Source: Doris montereyensis
Lineage: Eukaryota > Mollusca > Gastropoda > Nudibranchia > Dorididae
Direction: 5' to 3'
DNA: 64,000 nt
Assembly (NCBI GenBank): GCA_037039925.1
Contig: JAXRKP010000408.1
Span: forward strand, 180,001-244,000
In this document: positions 13,045 through 24,799 of the stretch, in pieces
Position numbering within the stretch: the stretch's first letter is position 1
How the letters are laid out: the number at the start of each line of letters is the position of its first letter
The notes under the pieces: generated by a model
Database searches by the model: none
The model's input: the letters and a program-made list of their open reading frames with translations, nothing else
What the model was told of the DNA's origin: nothing
Program-made: the position numbers and the translations under genes

Positions 13045-13346
13045 ATTTGGTAGTCCAGAGGCAAGGTGTCAGCCTCTCAACTAAAATGTAGTGGGTTGAG
13101 CCCTGCCAAAGCTTGAAAAATTTTCTCAAGTTTTTTCGAGCAAAATCTACCCCCCTGGTCGAGGTAGGTGGATCGACACCTAGCCCCAATTAGAGATTGA
13201 CGGTCCCGTGTGCAGATCACAACACTTTGTGCACATTAAAGATCCCTTGGTTGTTTACAGGGCAAGTGCGGGCAAACTTAAAAATCCTACCAAAAACTCT
13301 GAGATCACCTTAAGTGTGGATGTGGGTAAATCAAATAAAAAAACTT
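13045..13346 (+). mobile_element. S1 tRNA-derived SINE
   Basis: Full-length-like copy. The head has TAGTCCAGAGGCAAGGTGTC (A-box-like) and GTGGGTTGAGCCC (B-box-like). The body has AGCAAAATCTACCCCCCTGG, AGGTAGGTGGATCGACACC, GTGCAGATCACAACACTTTG and AAAGATCCCTTGGTTGTTTA, then GAGATCACCTTAAGTGTGGA, GATGTGGGTAAATC and an A-rich tail. This is the source family of the 57-bp satellite at 26.5-32 kb. Confidence 0.9.
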
Positions 13347-14384
13347 CACCATGAAAAGATAGCGCGCACACTACCAACCAAGCTATATAACAACGCTCCT
13401 TCTTGGTACTATGGTAATCAGCTCTCTTTTCATGACGAGACGATGGGTATCCGTTGATGCGAAGGCCAGGGCTTCGAATTCATTGGTGCCCACAATTTTT
13501 TCTTCTGTCTGTCTAGTCCCTTAAAACTATCTCACGTTCTTTCCCACATGGCTTAAATATTGTTTCGTGTATTATTCTTCAGCATTTGTAAATAATGCAA
13601 TGATTAAACAAAAAATTGACAAACTTTGAGTAAATTACTCAATGAAACCAACAGAGACCCTGCCACTTTTGCTTACGCTCCTGATACTGAAAAAAACAAA
13701 ACAAAACCAGGTCCTTGCATTCAAACCGACAAAAAACGACATGCGCAAAAGCCCAGCTGACAGTTTAAAGCGACAGAAACCGTCACATGCCAAATACAGA
13801 CCCACATTCTTCAAGCCAACAGAAACCGACAAGTGAGTGACCTCTTTTTTGTTAGCTCTAATTGGTCACATAAATGATGCTATTGTTAGATAACTTGTTA
13901 TAAATTTAGAATAGAATACAATATTAAAGCTCAAAGTAGCTTCAGGTGACCAACCGAAAGAAGTGTCGCATAAGTGCAGACCAATCCACATTCTTTTGTG
14001 AAGATCAGCTGGCAGGAAGTCAGAAAAATGTAAACAAACCGGGTTGTCACAGCGGAGAGGAAGTTGAACGTATAGAGCAAGATGGCCACTGCTTTATGTA
14101 AACACAAAGAGTTGAGTTAAATTTAATGTAATAATGTAAATTGTCAATCAAATTCCAAGAATCTTGTCAGCATTCCTGGAAGCTGTAGGTAAGCTATTGA
14201 TTGGATTCGCTTCGGTCCAATGGCATTCCTAATGTTGAGTCGACACAGGTGACGTAGAGACTTTGGAGTTGCTAAGATGAAAAGAAAAAAAGGGAAAGCC
14301 ATCTAGGTAAAATACCTGCCGAATTACTTCAACTACATCGCTTGGATAAGGACCGTTAAGATTGGGATAAATACACAAATTTTG
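13347..14384. other. Intergenic, nothing recognised
   Basis: AT-rich. Short imperfect repeats of ACCGACA/AGAAACCG at 13640-13836 give open frames on both strands of low plausibility. No domain seen. Confidence 0.55.
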
Positions 14385-14580
14385 GGTCTTCTTCTTCTTC
14401 TTCTTCTTATTCTTTTCTTTCTTCTTCCTCCTGCTTCTTTCTTCTTCTTCTTCTTCTTCTTCTTCTTCTTCTTCTTCTTCTTCTTCTTCTTCTTCTTCTT
14501 CTCTTCTTCTTCTTCTTCTTCTTCTTCTTCTTCTTCTTCTTCTTCTTCTTCTTTTCTTCTTCTCCTTCCTCTTTTTCTAG
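14385..14580. repeat. (TTC)n microsatellite
   Basis: Near-pure TTC/CTT trinucleotide run over about 190 bp; poly-Phe/Ser/Leu frames are artefacts. Confidence 0.95.
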
Positions 14581-14604
14581 TCCTTTTCCTCCTCCTCCTT
14601 CTCC

Positions 14605-14616
14605 ACCATAGTAGCA

Positions 14617-14709
<93 letters not shown>

Positions 14710-15010
14710 TGGTGGTGGTGGTGTAGTAGCAACAATAGTAGTAGCAACAGCAGCAGCAGTAGTAGGAGGAGTAGTAGTAGCAGTAGCAGCAGCAGCAGTA
14801 GTTGTAGCAGCAGTAGAAGTATTAGTAGTAGTAGTGGCAGTAATAGCAGTAGTAGTAGTAGTAGTAGTAGTAATAGTTGTAGTAGCAGTAGCAACAGTAA
14901 TAGTAGCAGCAGCAGCAGCAGTAGTAGTGGTAGTAGTAGTCGTAGAAGTAGTAGCAGCAGCGGCAGTAGTAGCAGTACATGTAGTACTAGTAGTAGTAGT
15001 AAATGTAATT
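14605..15010. repeat. (GTA)n / (GCA)n compound microsatellite
   Basis: A pure GTA run to ~14708, a short GGT patch, then mixed TAG/CAG units to ~15000. Low complexity only. Confidence 0.95.
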
Positions 15011-15207
15011 GTAATAATAATAATTACAATAATACAAAGAATTACAACAAGGACAGTAACATTAGTAACAATGACAATACATTATTGTACAGTTATCCCA
15101 TGATACAATACAATAAAAAAATGTTTTGATGAATTACTTCTAATAACGATTATATACATATATATATTTCAAACTATATCGTATCATCATTGATGTCCGA
15201 TACTCAC

Positions 15208-15438
15208 ATTCCCAAGCATCCAGGAACGTTCTACAGATGGCGTTGTGATGGGGAACGAGCTGCTTGGCCGTGAGGCCTCTGTTATTTTCCATATACACAT
15301 TAGCTCCATGGGCCAACAAGAGCTCTACCAGCCTCGTGTTGCCTGAAGAAGCAGCGCAGTGTAGCAGCGTTTGATGAGACTTGAACGCGTTGACATTGGC
15401 GCCAGCCTGCAGCAAGATGGTGGCACATTCCTCGAAGC
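15208..15438 (-). CDS. ASB: ASB-like gene, exon 4 of those visible (ankyrin repeats)
   Basis: Most downstream visible exon of an ankyrin repeat and SOCS-box (ASB) protein, probably the substrate-recognition subunit of a Cullin5-ElonginB/C ubiquitin ligase. Acceptor CAACAG/GC at 15439-15440; donor GGAAT/GTGAGT at 15207. The 231-nt exon is phase-compatible with exon 3 and encodes GFEECATILLQAGANVNAFK, then HQTLLHCAASSGNTRLVELL (one ankyrin repeat) and HGANVYMENNRGLTAKQLVP. The 'ANVYMENNRG' ending before a CRTFLDAW segment resembles the last ankyrin region of vertebrate ASB5/9/11/13. The SOCS-box exon, expected at lower coordinates, was not found, possibly because of the microsatellites at 14.4-15.0 kb. 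Confidence 0.85.
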
Positions 15439-15534
15439 CTGTTGATGTGCCGAGTTGAGAGTAGCAGGGCAGGTGATTTTTTTTGTAAAATTGGTTAGTC
15501 CGTTAATATTACTCTTCAACGTAATATCACAATA

Positions 15535-15592
15535 AAAGATGTACAGTCGGTGACCTGCACTTCTGCTATAAATCTATCTTTATCTTTATCTT
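15535..15592 (+). repeat. S3 SINE 3' end fragment
   Basis: GATGTACAGTCGGTGACCTG followed by ATAAATCTATC and a (TTTATC)n tail matches the 3' end of the S3 copies at 25.5 and 33.7 kb. Lies in the ASB intron. Confidence 0.75.
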
Positions 15593-15995
15593 TTTTTTTT
15601 TAGCTTAACCAAAATACAAAGAAAAGCAGTGTGTTTGTTTTGAAAGTTTTTTTTAAAAGGTTTTCAACAGAACTCAAATTTTTTATTTTTTATCTCAATT
15701 GACAAATAATTGCACATGGTTACATTACATGCAGTTCAAAATGATGCAAAAATCTTAGATTTTAAAAACAATAACAGCTTAACCAAATTCAATGAAAGTA
15801 GTCTGTTTTTCATAGCTTTTCAGAAAATTTCAACAAATCAGAAAAAAAAATCATGTGAATGATAAATAAAAAGAAATTATCGACACTTTCAATGTCCTAC
15901 AATTTCATATACATAAAACAAAGAGAGGGGTTTGGTGTACGTGGAAAGGAAGGAAAGAAGGAAGGAAAAAGACCTAAAAAAATCAATACCCAAAC

Positions 15996-16094
15996 CTTTT
16001 TTGATGGCTGTCTGCAAAGGAGTTCCATAGTCCAGGTCACTGGCTTCCAATTTGGCACCATGATGGATCAACAAAGGGAGACAATGCCAGTTAT
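15996..16094 (-). CDS. ASB: ASB-like gene, exon 3 of those visible (ankyrin repeat)
   Basis: A 99-nt exon; acceptor CTGCAG/AT at 16095-16096, donor AAAAAAG/GTTTGG at 15995. Joined to exon 2 it reads NNWHCLPLLIHHGAKLEASD and LDYGTPLQTAIKKG, an ankyrin repeat with the GTPL core. Length and phase (2 + 96 + 1) join both neighbours without a gap. Compare the 'C.RLLI..GA.LEA.D...GTPLH.A' segment of vertebrate ASB13/ASB9. Confidence 0.85.
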
Positions 16095-16199
16095 CTGCAG
16101 ATTATATATGATACAATCGTGTTACACCCTTGGAGTGAAGCCAAGTACGATTATTAGATTGGATAAGTATTCAATATTGAGGTTATTCGCGGGTAGGTG

Positions 16200-16445
16200 A
16201 ACCAAAGTGATGATTATCATCATAATGATAGTAGTGGTGATGATGCTGATGATAAAAGTGATGATAATGGTAATGATGGTGATGGTAATACTACTATCCC
16301 AACTTTTTAATTAATGGCGACTTAGGTGAATGAAAGTTCTACTCAAAGACGGAGAAACAATGAAATTTTCAAATTAAACGTCCACTTCTAGAGGCAGAAT
16401 TCCTCAAGTGAAAACAATCCTGAGATCATTTAGAACCGACATGCG
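16200..16445 (+). repeat. (GAT)n-rich tract and R7 dispersed repeat
   Basis: 16207-16290 is a TGATGA/GATAATGG microsatellite. 16300-16445 matches 11660-11850 over the same series of words. Lies in the ASB intron between exons 2 and 3. Confidence 0.7.
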
Positions 16446-16639
16446 AAATAAAAAGTTACTCTTAGTGGTCTGTCAACAGAGCCTTAGGCGAACAAAGAAT
16501 GACCAACTCAGAAAGAATTATATACATATAGACTATAATATTCATTATTATATTCCATGGTCAGACATTTGTTCCTTAGTAAGCCTTTGAATTCCTCTCG
16601 TGATCTGCCTTCAAATGATGAAACGACTTCTTTTAAGAA

Positions 16640-16870
16640 ATTGAACCAAAGTGATGATTATCATGATGATGATAGCAGTGGTGATGATGATGATGAAGAT
16701 GATGATGATAATATGATGATAAATGATGATGATGGTAATAATGCTGAAAATGATGGTAATAATGGTGAAGATGATAGTACTAATGATGATGGTGATGATG
16801 ATGGTAACAATGATGAAGATCCCTATAACGATGATGCCGAAAACATCGAAGATAACAACGATAATGAAAG
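16640..16870. repeat. (GAT)n microsatellite with acidic artefact frame
   Basis: GATGATGAT/AATGATGG units generate an Asp/Asn-rich open frame (16557-16892). It sits in an intron of the minus-strand ASB gene and shows no domain, so I do not call it a gene. Confidence 0.9.
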
Positions 16871-16903
16871 GGGAAACCCTTGTTCATTTTGAAGCTCACT
16901 TAC

Positions 16904-17054
16904 TGCCAAGGACGGCCTCGTGTAAAGGCGTGGTGAGAATGAGGGGTGGGTTGACTTGAGCCCCGTTCCCAAGGAGAAACTTGATGCACTCCATGCTGCC
17001 TCTGGCACATGCATCACTCAGAGGTGTCGCCCCATCTATGTTTCGTAAATTGAC
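16904..17054 (-). CDS. ASB: ASB-like gene, exon 2 of those visible (ankyrin repeat)
   Basis: A 151-nt exon; acceptor TTGTCAG/GTC at 17055-17056, donor GGCA/GTAAGT at 16903. Encodes VNLRNIDGATPLSDACARGS, MECIKFLLGNGAQVNPPL and ILTTPLHEAVLG. The run 'VN.RNIDG.TPL.DACA.GS.EC.K.LL..GA.VNPPL.' followed by '..SPLHEA' is diagnostic of the ASB5/9/11/13 group, where a degenerate ankyrin repeat carries VNPPL. This exon is the strongest evidence for the gene's identity. Confidence 0.92.
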
Positions 17055-17094
17055 CTGACAATTGAAAAATTTAAAAAACTAAATTTTAAAATTC

Positions 17095-17340
17095 TAAAAT
17101 CTTCTACTCAGAGAAGTACTAGAGAAGACATGCCCTTCAGTGGAATCCACAGGGGCAGAGGGTTACGGGCAGGCCATGACTAACCTGGAGAAGGCTAATG
17201 GAGGATGACTTGAAGAGAGGGGGTCTTTTGTGGAGGGACTTATCAAGAGTTTCCCAAGATAGAAATTAGTGGAAATCTGTTGTTCAAGGCCCGTACCCTG
17301 GTGTATAGGATGAAAAGGCAATGCTGATGATGATGACCTT
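17095..17340 (+). mobile_element. LINE 3' end fragment with GAT tail
   Basis: Translates, with one stop, as LQWNPQGQRVTGRP, LTWRRLMEDDLKRGG and WRDLSRVSQDRN: the WNPQGKR..GRP..TWRR....D closing motif of RTE-like LINEs. Ends in GATGATGATGA at 17321-17335. Lies in an ASB intron. Confidence 0.7.
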
Positions 17341-17524
17341 CTTCATAATAACCAACCAATGCAATTCTTCAGCATTACTGTCAGCCTCAAGCTTATTTTT
17401 CATTCAACCCCAATAACTGTTCATGACCTGATTTTGATTGTAAAGTAGTGTGTTCAATTTATTTATTTTTTAAATCTTTCGAACTAGAAGCTACTGATGA
17501 GTTTGATTTTTGTTGGCAAGGGTA

Positions 17525-17604
17525 CATAGTGATCCAGAGGTAATATGTCAGCCTCTCAACCAACAGGTCACGGGTTCGTGCCCCAACACATTGAAATAAA
17601 TTCC
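17525..17604 (+). repeat. S1 SINE head fragment
   Basis: tRNA-like S1 head (AGTGATCCAGAGG ... TCAGCCTCTCAACC ... GGGTTCG) truncated after ~75 bp; a second S1 head follows immediately. Confidence 0.7.
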
Positions 17605-18130
17605 TAAGTTGTTTGGTGATCCAGGGCCAAGGTGTGGGTCTTTCAATCAAAAGGTTGTGGGCTTGTGCCTGACAGGTTGAAAAATTCTTGAAAACCCAGG
17701 TAGGAGGAGGAACAACATATAGTCCCATCCAAGACGGATGATAAAAAAAGACGTCCCATATGCATATCTTCAAATATAACAAGACAAACATTGCAATAGA
17801 ATCTACAGGGAAGACGACACCTGGGTAGGCCACGGGACACTTGGAGAAGGAGTATAGAAAAGGGCCGGAAGAGACTGGATATGAGCTGGAATGAGCTAAG
17901 AAAAATCTCTCAGGAGAAGAAGCGATGCAAATCCATTGTCTGTGGCCTTAACCCTGGTGGGGGTGAAAGGCTTTGATGATGATATGCATATATCAATATC
18001 ACCAACCTTTGTGCACGTTTAAGATCACTTGGCTGTGCTTAGGGCAGTCTGGGCAAAATTTTAAAATTTCTAGCAAAAACTGCAAGACCACATTGTAGTT
18101 GTGGATGTGGGTAAACCCAAATAAAAATCA
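17605..18130 (+). mobile_element. S1 SINE interrupted by a LINE 3' fragment
   Basis: The S1 head and body run 17605-17767 and resume at about 17982-18130 (TTTGTGCACGTTTAAGATCA ... GATGTGGGTAAA). The inserted 17768-17981 is a LINE 3' end (AIESTGKTTPG*ATGHLEKE..., ending GATGATGATATG). ATATGCATAT occurs at both edges (17758-17767 and 17982-17991), consistent with a target-site duplication. Confidence 0.75.
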
Positions 18131-18603
18131 GACATGAATGCAGTTTGGATAGATATCTACTTGTCATTGATTTTTTTCTCATAAAATTTTCTCCATAATA
18201 TCAAAAATGCACTCTCCGTCTTAATATTTTTGTCAAAGTATTAAACTGAATGTAAACATGCTAATCATGGAATTCTGTTACAATTTCTTATAATCCCATT
18301 TTAAAAGTAAAAGTAAATTCAAGATCTTTTACAGTATCCATAATGCCTTTTATAACCTACTGGTCCTTGTTACTATAACTTTAAAAAAAAAAAGACATTA
18401 ATTTTATGATATATATTATATCTCTACTCTCATATTATATGTGTAAACGTATGTACTATTACTAAATGTATTTTGTAATATGACAAATGTAAATCAAAAG
18501 AAAAATTGCGTTCTTTGGATAATAAAGGTTATTTTTATTATATAAATTTATTATTATTAAAAATGTTATTTTATCATTTTAAATTTTATTCCAAGCAACT
18601 TAC
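18131..18603. other. ASB intron, AT-rich, nothing recognised
   Basis: Plain AT-rich sequence up to the donor of exon 1. No repeat family identified. Confidence 0.6.
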
Positions 18604-18784
18604 CTGTGCCCCATGTTTATGAAGAAGCACAACACAGTCATAATGCCCTGCTAGGCATGCTTCATGCAATGGACGCACCAAGTCGTAGGTGCCTTTGTTT
18701 ACATCTAAGATTCTTTCCGTGGAGCACAAAAGATTCCTCAAGTCTCCAAGCCTTCCTCGCTTGCCGCGGCATGCAAAGGGTATT
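18604..18784 (-). CDS. ASB: ASB-like gene, first visible exon (ankyrin repeats), one base missing
   Basis: Acceptor GCCGCAG/AA at 18785-18786, donor GCACAG/GTAAGT at 18603. The frame set by the acceptor reads YPLHAAASE. After the GGAAGG run at about 18751-18757 the ankyrin sequence continues one frame back: GRLGDLRNLLCSTERILDVN, then YDLVRPLHEACLAGHYDCVV and LLHKHGAQ, which joins exon 2 in phase. The exon is 181 nt where 182 is needed, so one base is absent. Both segments are good ankyrin repeats (PLHAAA..G, PLHEACL.GH..CV.LL). N-terminal exons upstream (higher coordinates) are not seen. Confidence 0.82.
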
Positions 18785-19003
18785 CTGCGGCTAGCCACAA
18801 AGGGATGAAATAAAGTAAAACAGGAAACATATGATGATTAACGACCAAATTAAGATTACAAGATTATAGTAATCTAAAAATGCAAATCTGAATGTAATTT
18901 AATGTAAATCTAATCACAGTAGTAATATTAGTAGTATCGATCTCAGAATGTACTGCCAAACAACATGTTTGTCCGCCTATAAGCGCTCCTATGTCAGGAA
19001 ACA

Positions 19004-19110
19004 GGGGGACTGTAGTCCAGAGGCAAGATGTTGACCTCTTAATCAAAATGTGGTAGAGTTAAGCTCCGCCATTGGATGAAATATTTTCTCGTGTTTTTTC
19101 AGGCAAAATC
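19004..19110 (+). mobile_element. S1 SINE, 5' part only
   Basis: S1 head: ACTGTAGTCCAGAGGCAAGA, AATCAAAATGTGG, then TTTTCTCGTGTTTTTTCAGG. Cut off after CAAAATC. Confidence 0.75.
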
Positions 19111-19985
19111 ACAATAATTATAATGGCCTAAATTTTCACCACATTCATTCATCATTCCTTAACGTATGTTACGAAAACAATTGAAAGGTTAATCGTTGTC
19201 AATCAAACCAAAGATACATGTTCCACTAATGTAGTGTAAGTGCATAACTATAATTTAAATAGAAGGATTACCATAGTCGTGCACACAACAAGAATAAATC
19301 ACACTTCTAAGAGAATCTCCTTGACATTGGCATGATTGGTCCAGACTGTGACTCAAGATCTAAACTAAAATTCTGTATCTCGTGAAGGGTATCCATGAAC
19401 GTATTAGTCGTTCAATTTAAAGTGTAGCAAATTGTAAAAAAAACAAATTAGTAATGCAATGGGCTTTGACTAAATATTTCAATTTGTTACAACTTACAAC
19501 ACATTATTCTGAGTCTCAAGCTGCCAGCGTTTGTCGTTTGTTTACAAATTTGCTTCCAAGCAAATTGGATTTTTGGAATGATCTCCTTGGAATATTAAAA
19601 GACAGCCAGCATACGCTGTAGCAGACAGCCACGGTGGACAAACAAGAATTTTGCATATTTTTATAACAAAATTAAGTAGCAGCGTAGAAATTAAGAGAAT
19701 AAAGAATTCAAAAAGAACATCTACCATGAAGAAAGTCTTAACTTCTACGTTATACAAATTAAAATTGTAAGTTCCATTCCTATTGTTTCTTCGATAAAAA
19801 AAAAGTTGCAAGATAAGTAAGTTTAATATATAATCATGTTAACTTTCCGTTCCGTCTCTGATCGTTAGTTAGCACAAATACCGTTGTAAAAGTAAGCTTT
19901 TTAATATTAAAGTTACCTGCTGTAGGTACTGTTTCTCTGTTCCATCCTGTTGTCTCTATATGCAGTCATCTACCTGAATGCATGC
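19111..19985. other. Intergenic, nothing recognised
   Basis: AT-rich; short open frames lack recognisable features. Confidence 0.6.
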
Positions 19986-19989
19986 ATGG

Positions 19990-20800
<811 letters not shown>

Positions 20801-20939
20801 CCTCACTCTTTATTGGCCCGAGGTTGTGTTCCCAATAATTAGAATAATAACTTGCTCCTTGAATGGGATGTTAGTTTTTTTATGCCTACATCGTCAACTT
20901 TTTATAACAACCTGCTGATTGAGTGGGTTTTCTTCAGCT

Positions 20940-20972
20940 TGTATAGATAGATGTATAGATATATATATATGT

Positions 20973-21007
<35 letters not shown>

Positions 21008-21031
21008 TATAGTATAGATATATAGATAGAT

Positions 21032-21065
<34 letters not shown>

Positions 21066-21553
21066 GGATAGATAGATATATGTATAGATAGATAGATAGT
21101 ATAGATAGATATAGATAGATATATAGATAGATAGATAGATATATGTATAGATAGATATATGTATAGATAGATAGATAGATATATGTATAGATAGATATAT
21201 GTATAGATAGATAGATAGATATATGTATAGATAGATATATGTATAGATAGATAGATAGATAGATAGATATATATGTATAGATAGATATATGTATAGATAG
21301 ATATATGTATAGATAGATATATGTATAGATAGATATATGTATAGATAGATATATGTATAGATTGATATATGTATAGATAGATAGATAGATAGATAGATAC
21401 ATACATACATACATACATACATACATACATACATACATACATACATACATACATACATACATACACACATACATACATACATACATACATACATACATAC
21501 ATACATACATACATACATGCATGTATACATACATACATACATACATACATACA

Positions 21554-21587
<34 letters not shown>

Positions 21588-21592
21588 GACAG
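20940..21592. repeat. (GATA)n then (ATAC)n microsatellite
   Basis: GATA/TATA mixtures to 21397, with a higher-order unit of about 24-36 bp (ATATATGTATAGATAGATAG-like), followed by ATAC tetranucleotides from 21398 to 21583. Confidence 0.96.
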
Positions 21593-22021
21593 ACAGAGAG
21601 TATTCACAAAAACTGCTGTTACCGGTATTTTCGACATGGTCATTAGCCGTACACATAATATTTATATTTTTATCACCGTAAATGCCTACTTTGATTATTG
21701 ATGTAGATCTAGGTCTGCTAAATAACAACATGGCAACCAGATGGTTATGTTAATGTACACGAATAAAGTATTATAATGAAGGTTGTAGGAAAAAGTGGTA
21801 ACCTTACAATGCGGGGCTGTCTCATGGTCACGACACATCATTTCTGACCTCAGGGCACACATTACCATTACTACTGATGGATGTGTAATCTATGACGTCA
21901 TCGTGTCCACCTTCAACCAATTCAAGGTTAGAACTACTAGAAGAGATAACAGATATCTTATACGAAGATCGGATGATAAAGAAAGAGGGGCGGATGGGAG
22001 ATACAGTTTTCGATAAAAGTA

Positions 22022-22358
22022 TTTGCTTTGCTTTGATTTGATTTTACCCACATCCACAACTACGGTGATCTCGGGCTTTTGGTAGGCTTTTTAATGTTGC
22101 CCGGACTGCCCTCTAAACAGTCAAGGGATGTTTAACGCGCACACGATAGTGCTGTGATCTGCACACGGGGCCTTCTTTTTATCGTTTGTCCCCGATGGGA
22201 CTAGGTGTTGATCCACCTACCTGGATCAGGGAAGGTAGATTTTGCTCGAAAAAAAGACGATAACATTTTAAAACCGTTGGCGGCGCTCGAATTCGAACCC
22301 ACTACCTCTTGTTTGAGAGACCGACACCTTGCCTCTGGGCTACCGAGCCCCTCCTCGC
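22022..22358 (-). mobile_element. S1 tRNA-derived SINE
   Basis: Full-length copy in reverse: a GATTTGATTTTACCCACATC tail end, AGGTAGGCTTTTTAATG, GGGATGTTTAACGCGCACAC, TGGGACTAGGTGTTGATCC, AGGTAGATTTTGCTCG and the head with TTGCCTCTGGGCTACCGAGC. The reversed B box is CGAATTCGAACCC. Confidence 0.9.
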
Positions 22359-22485
22359 CCAAACAAAGCCATGGGGTTCGAACAAGTTACATCGTGGTTA
22401 CAAACTCACAACACCACGGTACCGCAATTCCATCTTTATACATTCTTGTACACATTTTTTAAAAATCTTTTTTATCTGTCGCACT

Positions 22486-22586
22486 GATTCGATTTTACTT
22501 GATTTTCTCCACAGCCACAACTAAGGTGATCTCAAGGTTTTTTTACGGATAATTATTTTAATTTCGCCCGTAGTGCCATGTAAATA

Positions 22587-22663
<77 letters not shown>

Positions 22664-23264
22664 TAATAAGAAGAATAATAATAAGAAGAAGAAGAAGAAG
22701 AAAAAGAAGAAGAAGAAGAAGAAGAAGAAGAAGAAGAAGAAGAAGAAGAAGAAGAAGAAGAAGAAGAAGAAGAAGAAGAAGAAGAAGAAGAAGAAGAAGA
22801 AGAAGAAGAAGAAGAAGAAGAAGAAGAAGAAGAAGAAGAAGAACAAGAAGAAGAAGAAGAAGAAGAAGAAGAAGAAGAAGAAGAAGAAGAAGAAGAAGAA
22901 GAAGAAGAAGAAGAAGAAGAAGAAGAAGAAGAAGAAGAAGAAGAAGAAGAAGAAGAAGAAGGAAGAAGAAAAACATCTTTAGCGCACTTCTATAGCGCTT
23001 TTCGCCGAAGCCTCAAAGTGCTTAATAAATTCCCAAAAGAATCAACATTCATGGACATATCAAATTAGGCACCAAAAAAAACGTTCATTAGCATAATCTT
23101 AGTCTCCGATGGGACTAGGTGTCGATCCACCTGCTAGGACCAGGGGTGCGTTTTTACCCCAAAACCCAAATTACATTTTTGTTTCAAACCTGTCGCGGCA
23201 CCAACCCACGACCTTTTGGTTGAGAGGCAGACACTTTGTCTCTGGACCATTGTGTCCTCCTAAT
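22486..23264 (-). mobile_element. S1 SINE split around AAT/AAG microsatellite and unrelated insert
   Basis: The S1 3' part (22486-22586, ending ATGTAAATAAAT) and 5' part (23103-23264, starting GTCTCCGATGGGACTAGGTG) are in the same orientation and in the right order. Between them lie (AAT)n at 22587-22660, (AAG)n at 22680-22975 and ~125 bp of other sequence (AGCGCTTTTCGCCGAAGCC). The S1 segment normally between them (the one that forms the 57-bp satellite elsewhere) is missing. Confidence 0.7.
22587..22976. repeat. (AAT)n and (AAG)n microsatellite
   Basis: AAT units to about 22660 then a nearly pure AAG run to 22961. Poly-Leu and poly-Phe frames are artefacts. Confidence 0.97.
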
Positions 23265-23287
23265 ATTCTAGTATAGTACTAACACGA

Positions 23288-23535
23288 CACTGTTTGACAT
23301 CGATGGATTAGAGTTTCGGCTGTTAGGACGTAGGGTCATGAGGTCCTGGGTTCGAATCCTAACATTGCTAGGTCCAACGATGTGTTCCTTGGGGTTGATT
23401 CGAGCAAACTTTACCTCCCCCCCCTGGTCCAGGTAGGTGAATCGACACCTAGTCCCATCGGAGAAGGACGATAACAAGGAGATCCCGTGTGCAGATCACA
23501 ACACTCTGTACACGTTAAAGATTCTTTGGCTTCGA
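23288..23535 (+). mobile_element. Chimeric SINE: S2 head joined to S1 body
   Basis: 23288-23395 matches the S2 head (GGCTGTTAGGACG, GTCATGAGGTCCTGGGTTCG, GCTAGGTCCAACGATGTGTT). From 23396 it continues as S1 body (TTCGAGCAAACTTTACCTCC, AGGTAGGTGAATCGACACC, GTGCAGATCACAACACTCTG), stopping at GATTCTTTGGC. A reverse S1 copy begins at about 23548, so the two make an inverted pair. Confidence 0.75.
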
Positions 23536-23547
23536 TATATGAATGGA

Positions 23548-23878
23548 ATTTTGACTTGATTTGATTTACCCACATCCACAACTAAGGTGATCTCATGATT
23601 TTTAGGTAGACTTTTTAATAATTTTACCCGTACTGCCATGTAACCATCCAATGAATCTTTAACGTGCACAGAGTGTTGTGATCTGCACACGGGATCTCCT
23701 TTTTATCGTCCGTCTCCGATAGGACTTGTTATCGATTCACATACCTGGACCAGGGGGGAGGGGGGGTAGATTTTGCTCCAAGAAACTCGAGAAAATTTGT
23801 CAACCGTTGGCGGGGGCTCGAAACCCACTACCTTTTGGTTTAGAGGCCGACACCGTGCAACTGGATTACCGAGTCAAA
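23548..23878 (-). mobile_element. S1 tRNA-derived SINE
   Basis: Nearly complete S1 in reverse (TTGATTTGATTTACCCACAT ... TTTAACGTGCACAGAGTGTT ... GGTAGATTTTGCTCC ... ACCGTGCAACTGGATTACC). Confidence 0.88.
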
Positions 23879-24224
23879 TCCCCTACGAAGGGAATAATTA
23901 ATATTACACCAAAAGGATCCTCAAGGGAAGTAACTAAGCTTGTGTCACAACACGAGCCTTTTGAAACTCATCAAGACAAGGACTTGATCATAAATCTATA
24001 CAATAGCCAGAGGGCGACTAGGACTAAGAGGGTTGTGGTCAATGTGTAGTGTAGATAACACTGACAAACGCAATTATTTGGTTGACATTAATCACTGAGT
24101 GGGAGACTTTTCACCACATTGTGAAGGTTGTGATTGTACATTGCGGGCATTGTTATTAGTGTGTGTGTGTAAATGTAACGTTGGCGAGGAAATACAAGGT
24201 TTGTTTGTTTGTTTCTTTCTTTCT

Positions 24225-24300
24225 TTCTTTGAAGTAAACCTGTCCACCATGGCGGTGATCTCAGGGTTCGTAGCTGACTAATGATACTGGCGACTGTCCA
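24225..24300. repeat. R5-related short repeat
   Basis: CATGGCGGTGATCTCAGGGT and CTGACTAATGATA also occur at 52665-52700, where they follow a tRNA-like head. Confidence 0.5.
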
Positions 24301-24790
24301 GGCAGAATATAAAGCACTTAAAAAAATAATTAAAAGCTTCCGTAGATATTTGTAAATATCATTATCATAAAAATGTAGTCAATGTGTTAGAAATTGATAC
24401 GTATTTAGTACTCTAGATCTTCAAGGTGAGGAACTTAATGCAAATTCGTAGAGAGATTGATAGATGAGTAGATAGACAGACATAGTACATATTATTATAA
24501 CTAGCTGTAGGCGCCTAGCGTTGCTAGGTTCATTGATTAAAAAAAAAACCAAAACGAATTAAATTTATGTTTAATCTTTTCTACGTTTGGATTCAATAAT
24601 GAATATCATTCCCATTAATAATAATATTAGATTCCTCGTGCAATTTTTATGCTAGAAACCTTAGTGTTATAACTTAACATATTATTATGGCTCTAAAAAC
24701 TATTTATAAAAAAACCCCAAAAAGATCAAGAATGAAAACCAAGCACTGCGCGGTTATGGCAGACAAAAAAGAATGGAAATGATTACATGT
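24301..24790. other. Intergenic, nothing recognised
   Basis: AT-rich with scattered GATAGA motifs; no coding signal. Confidence 0.55.
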
Positions 24791-24799
24791 AATATATTA

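Noticed and set aside
13635..13836. Short open frames on both strands
   Set aside because: Caused by imperfect repeats of an ACCGACA/AGAAACCG motif; no domain.
14382..15129. Poly-Ser, poly-Phe and poly-Val frames
   Set aside because: TTC and TAG trinucleotide repeats read in different frames.
16557..16892. Acidic Asp/Asn-rich protein
   Set aside because: (GAT)n microsatellite inside an intron of the minus-strand ASB gene.
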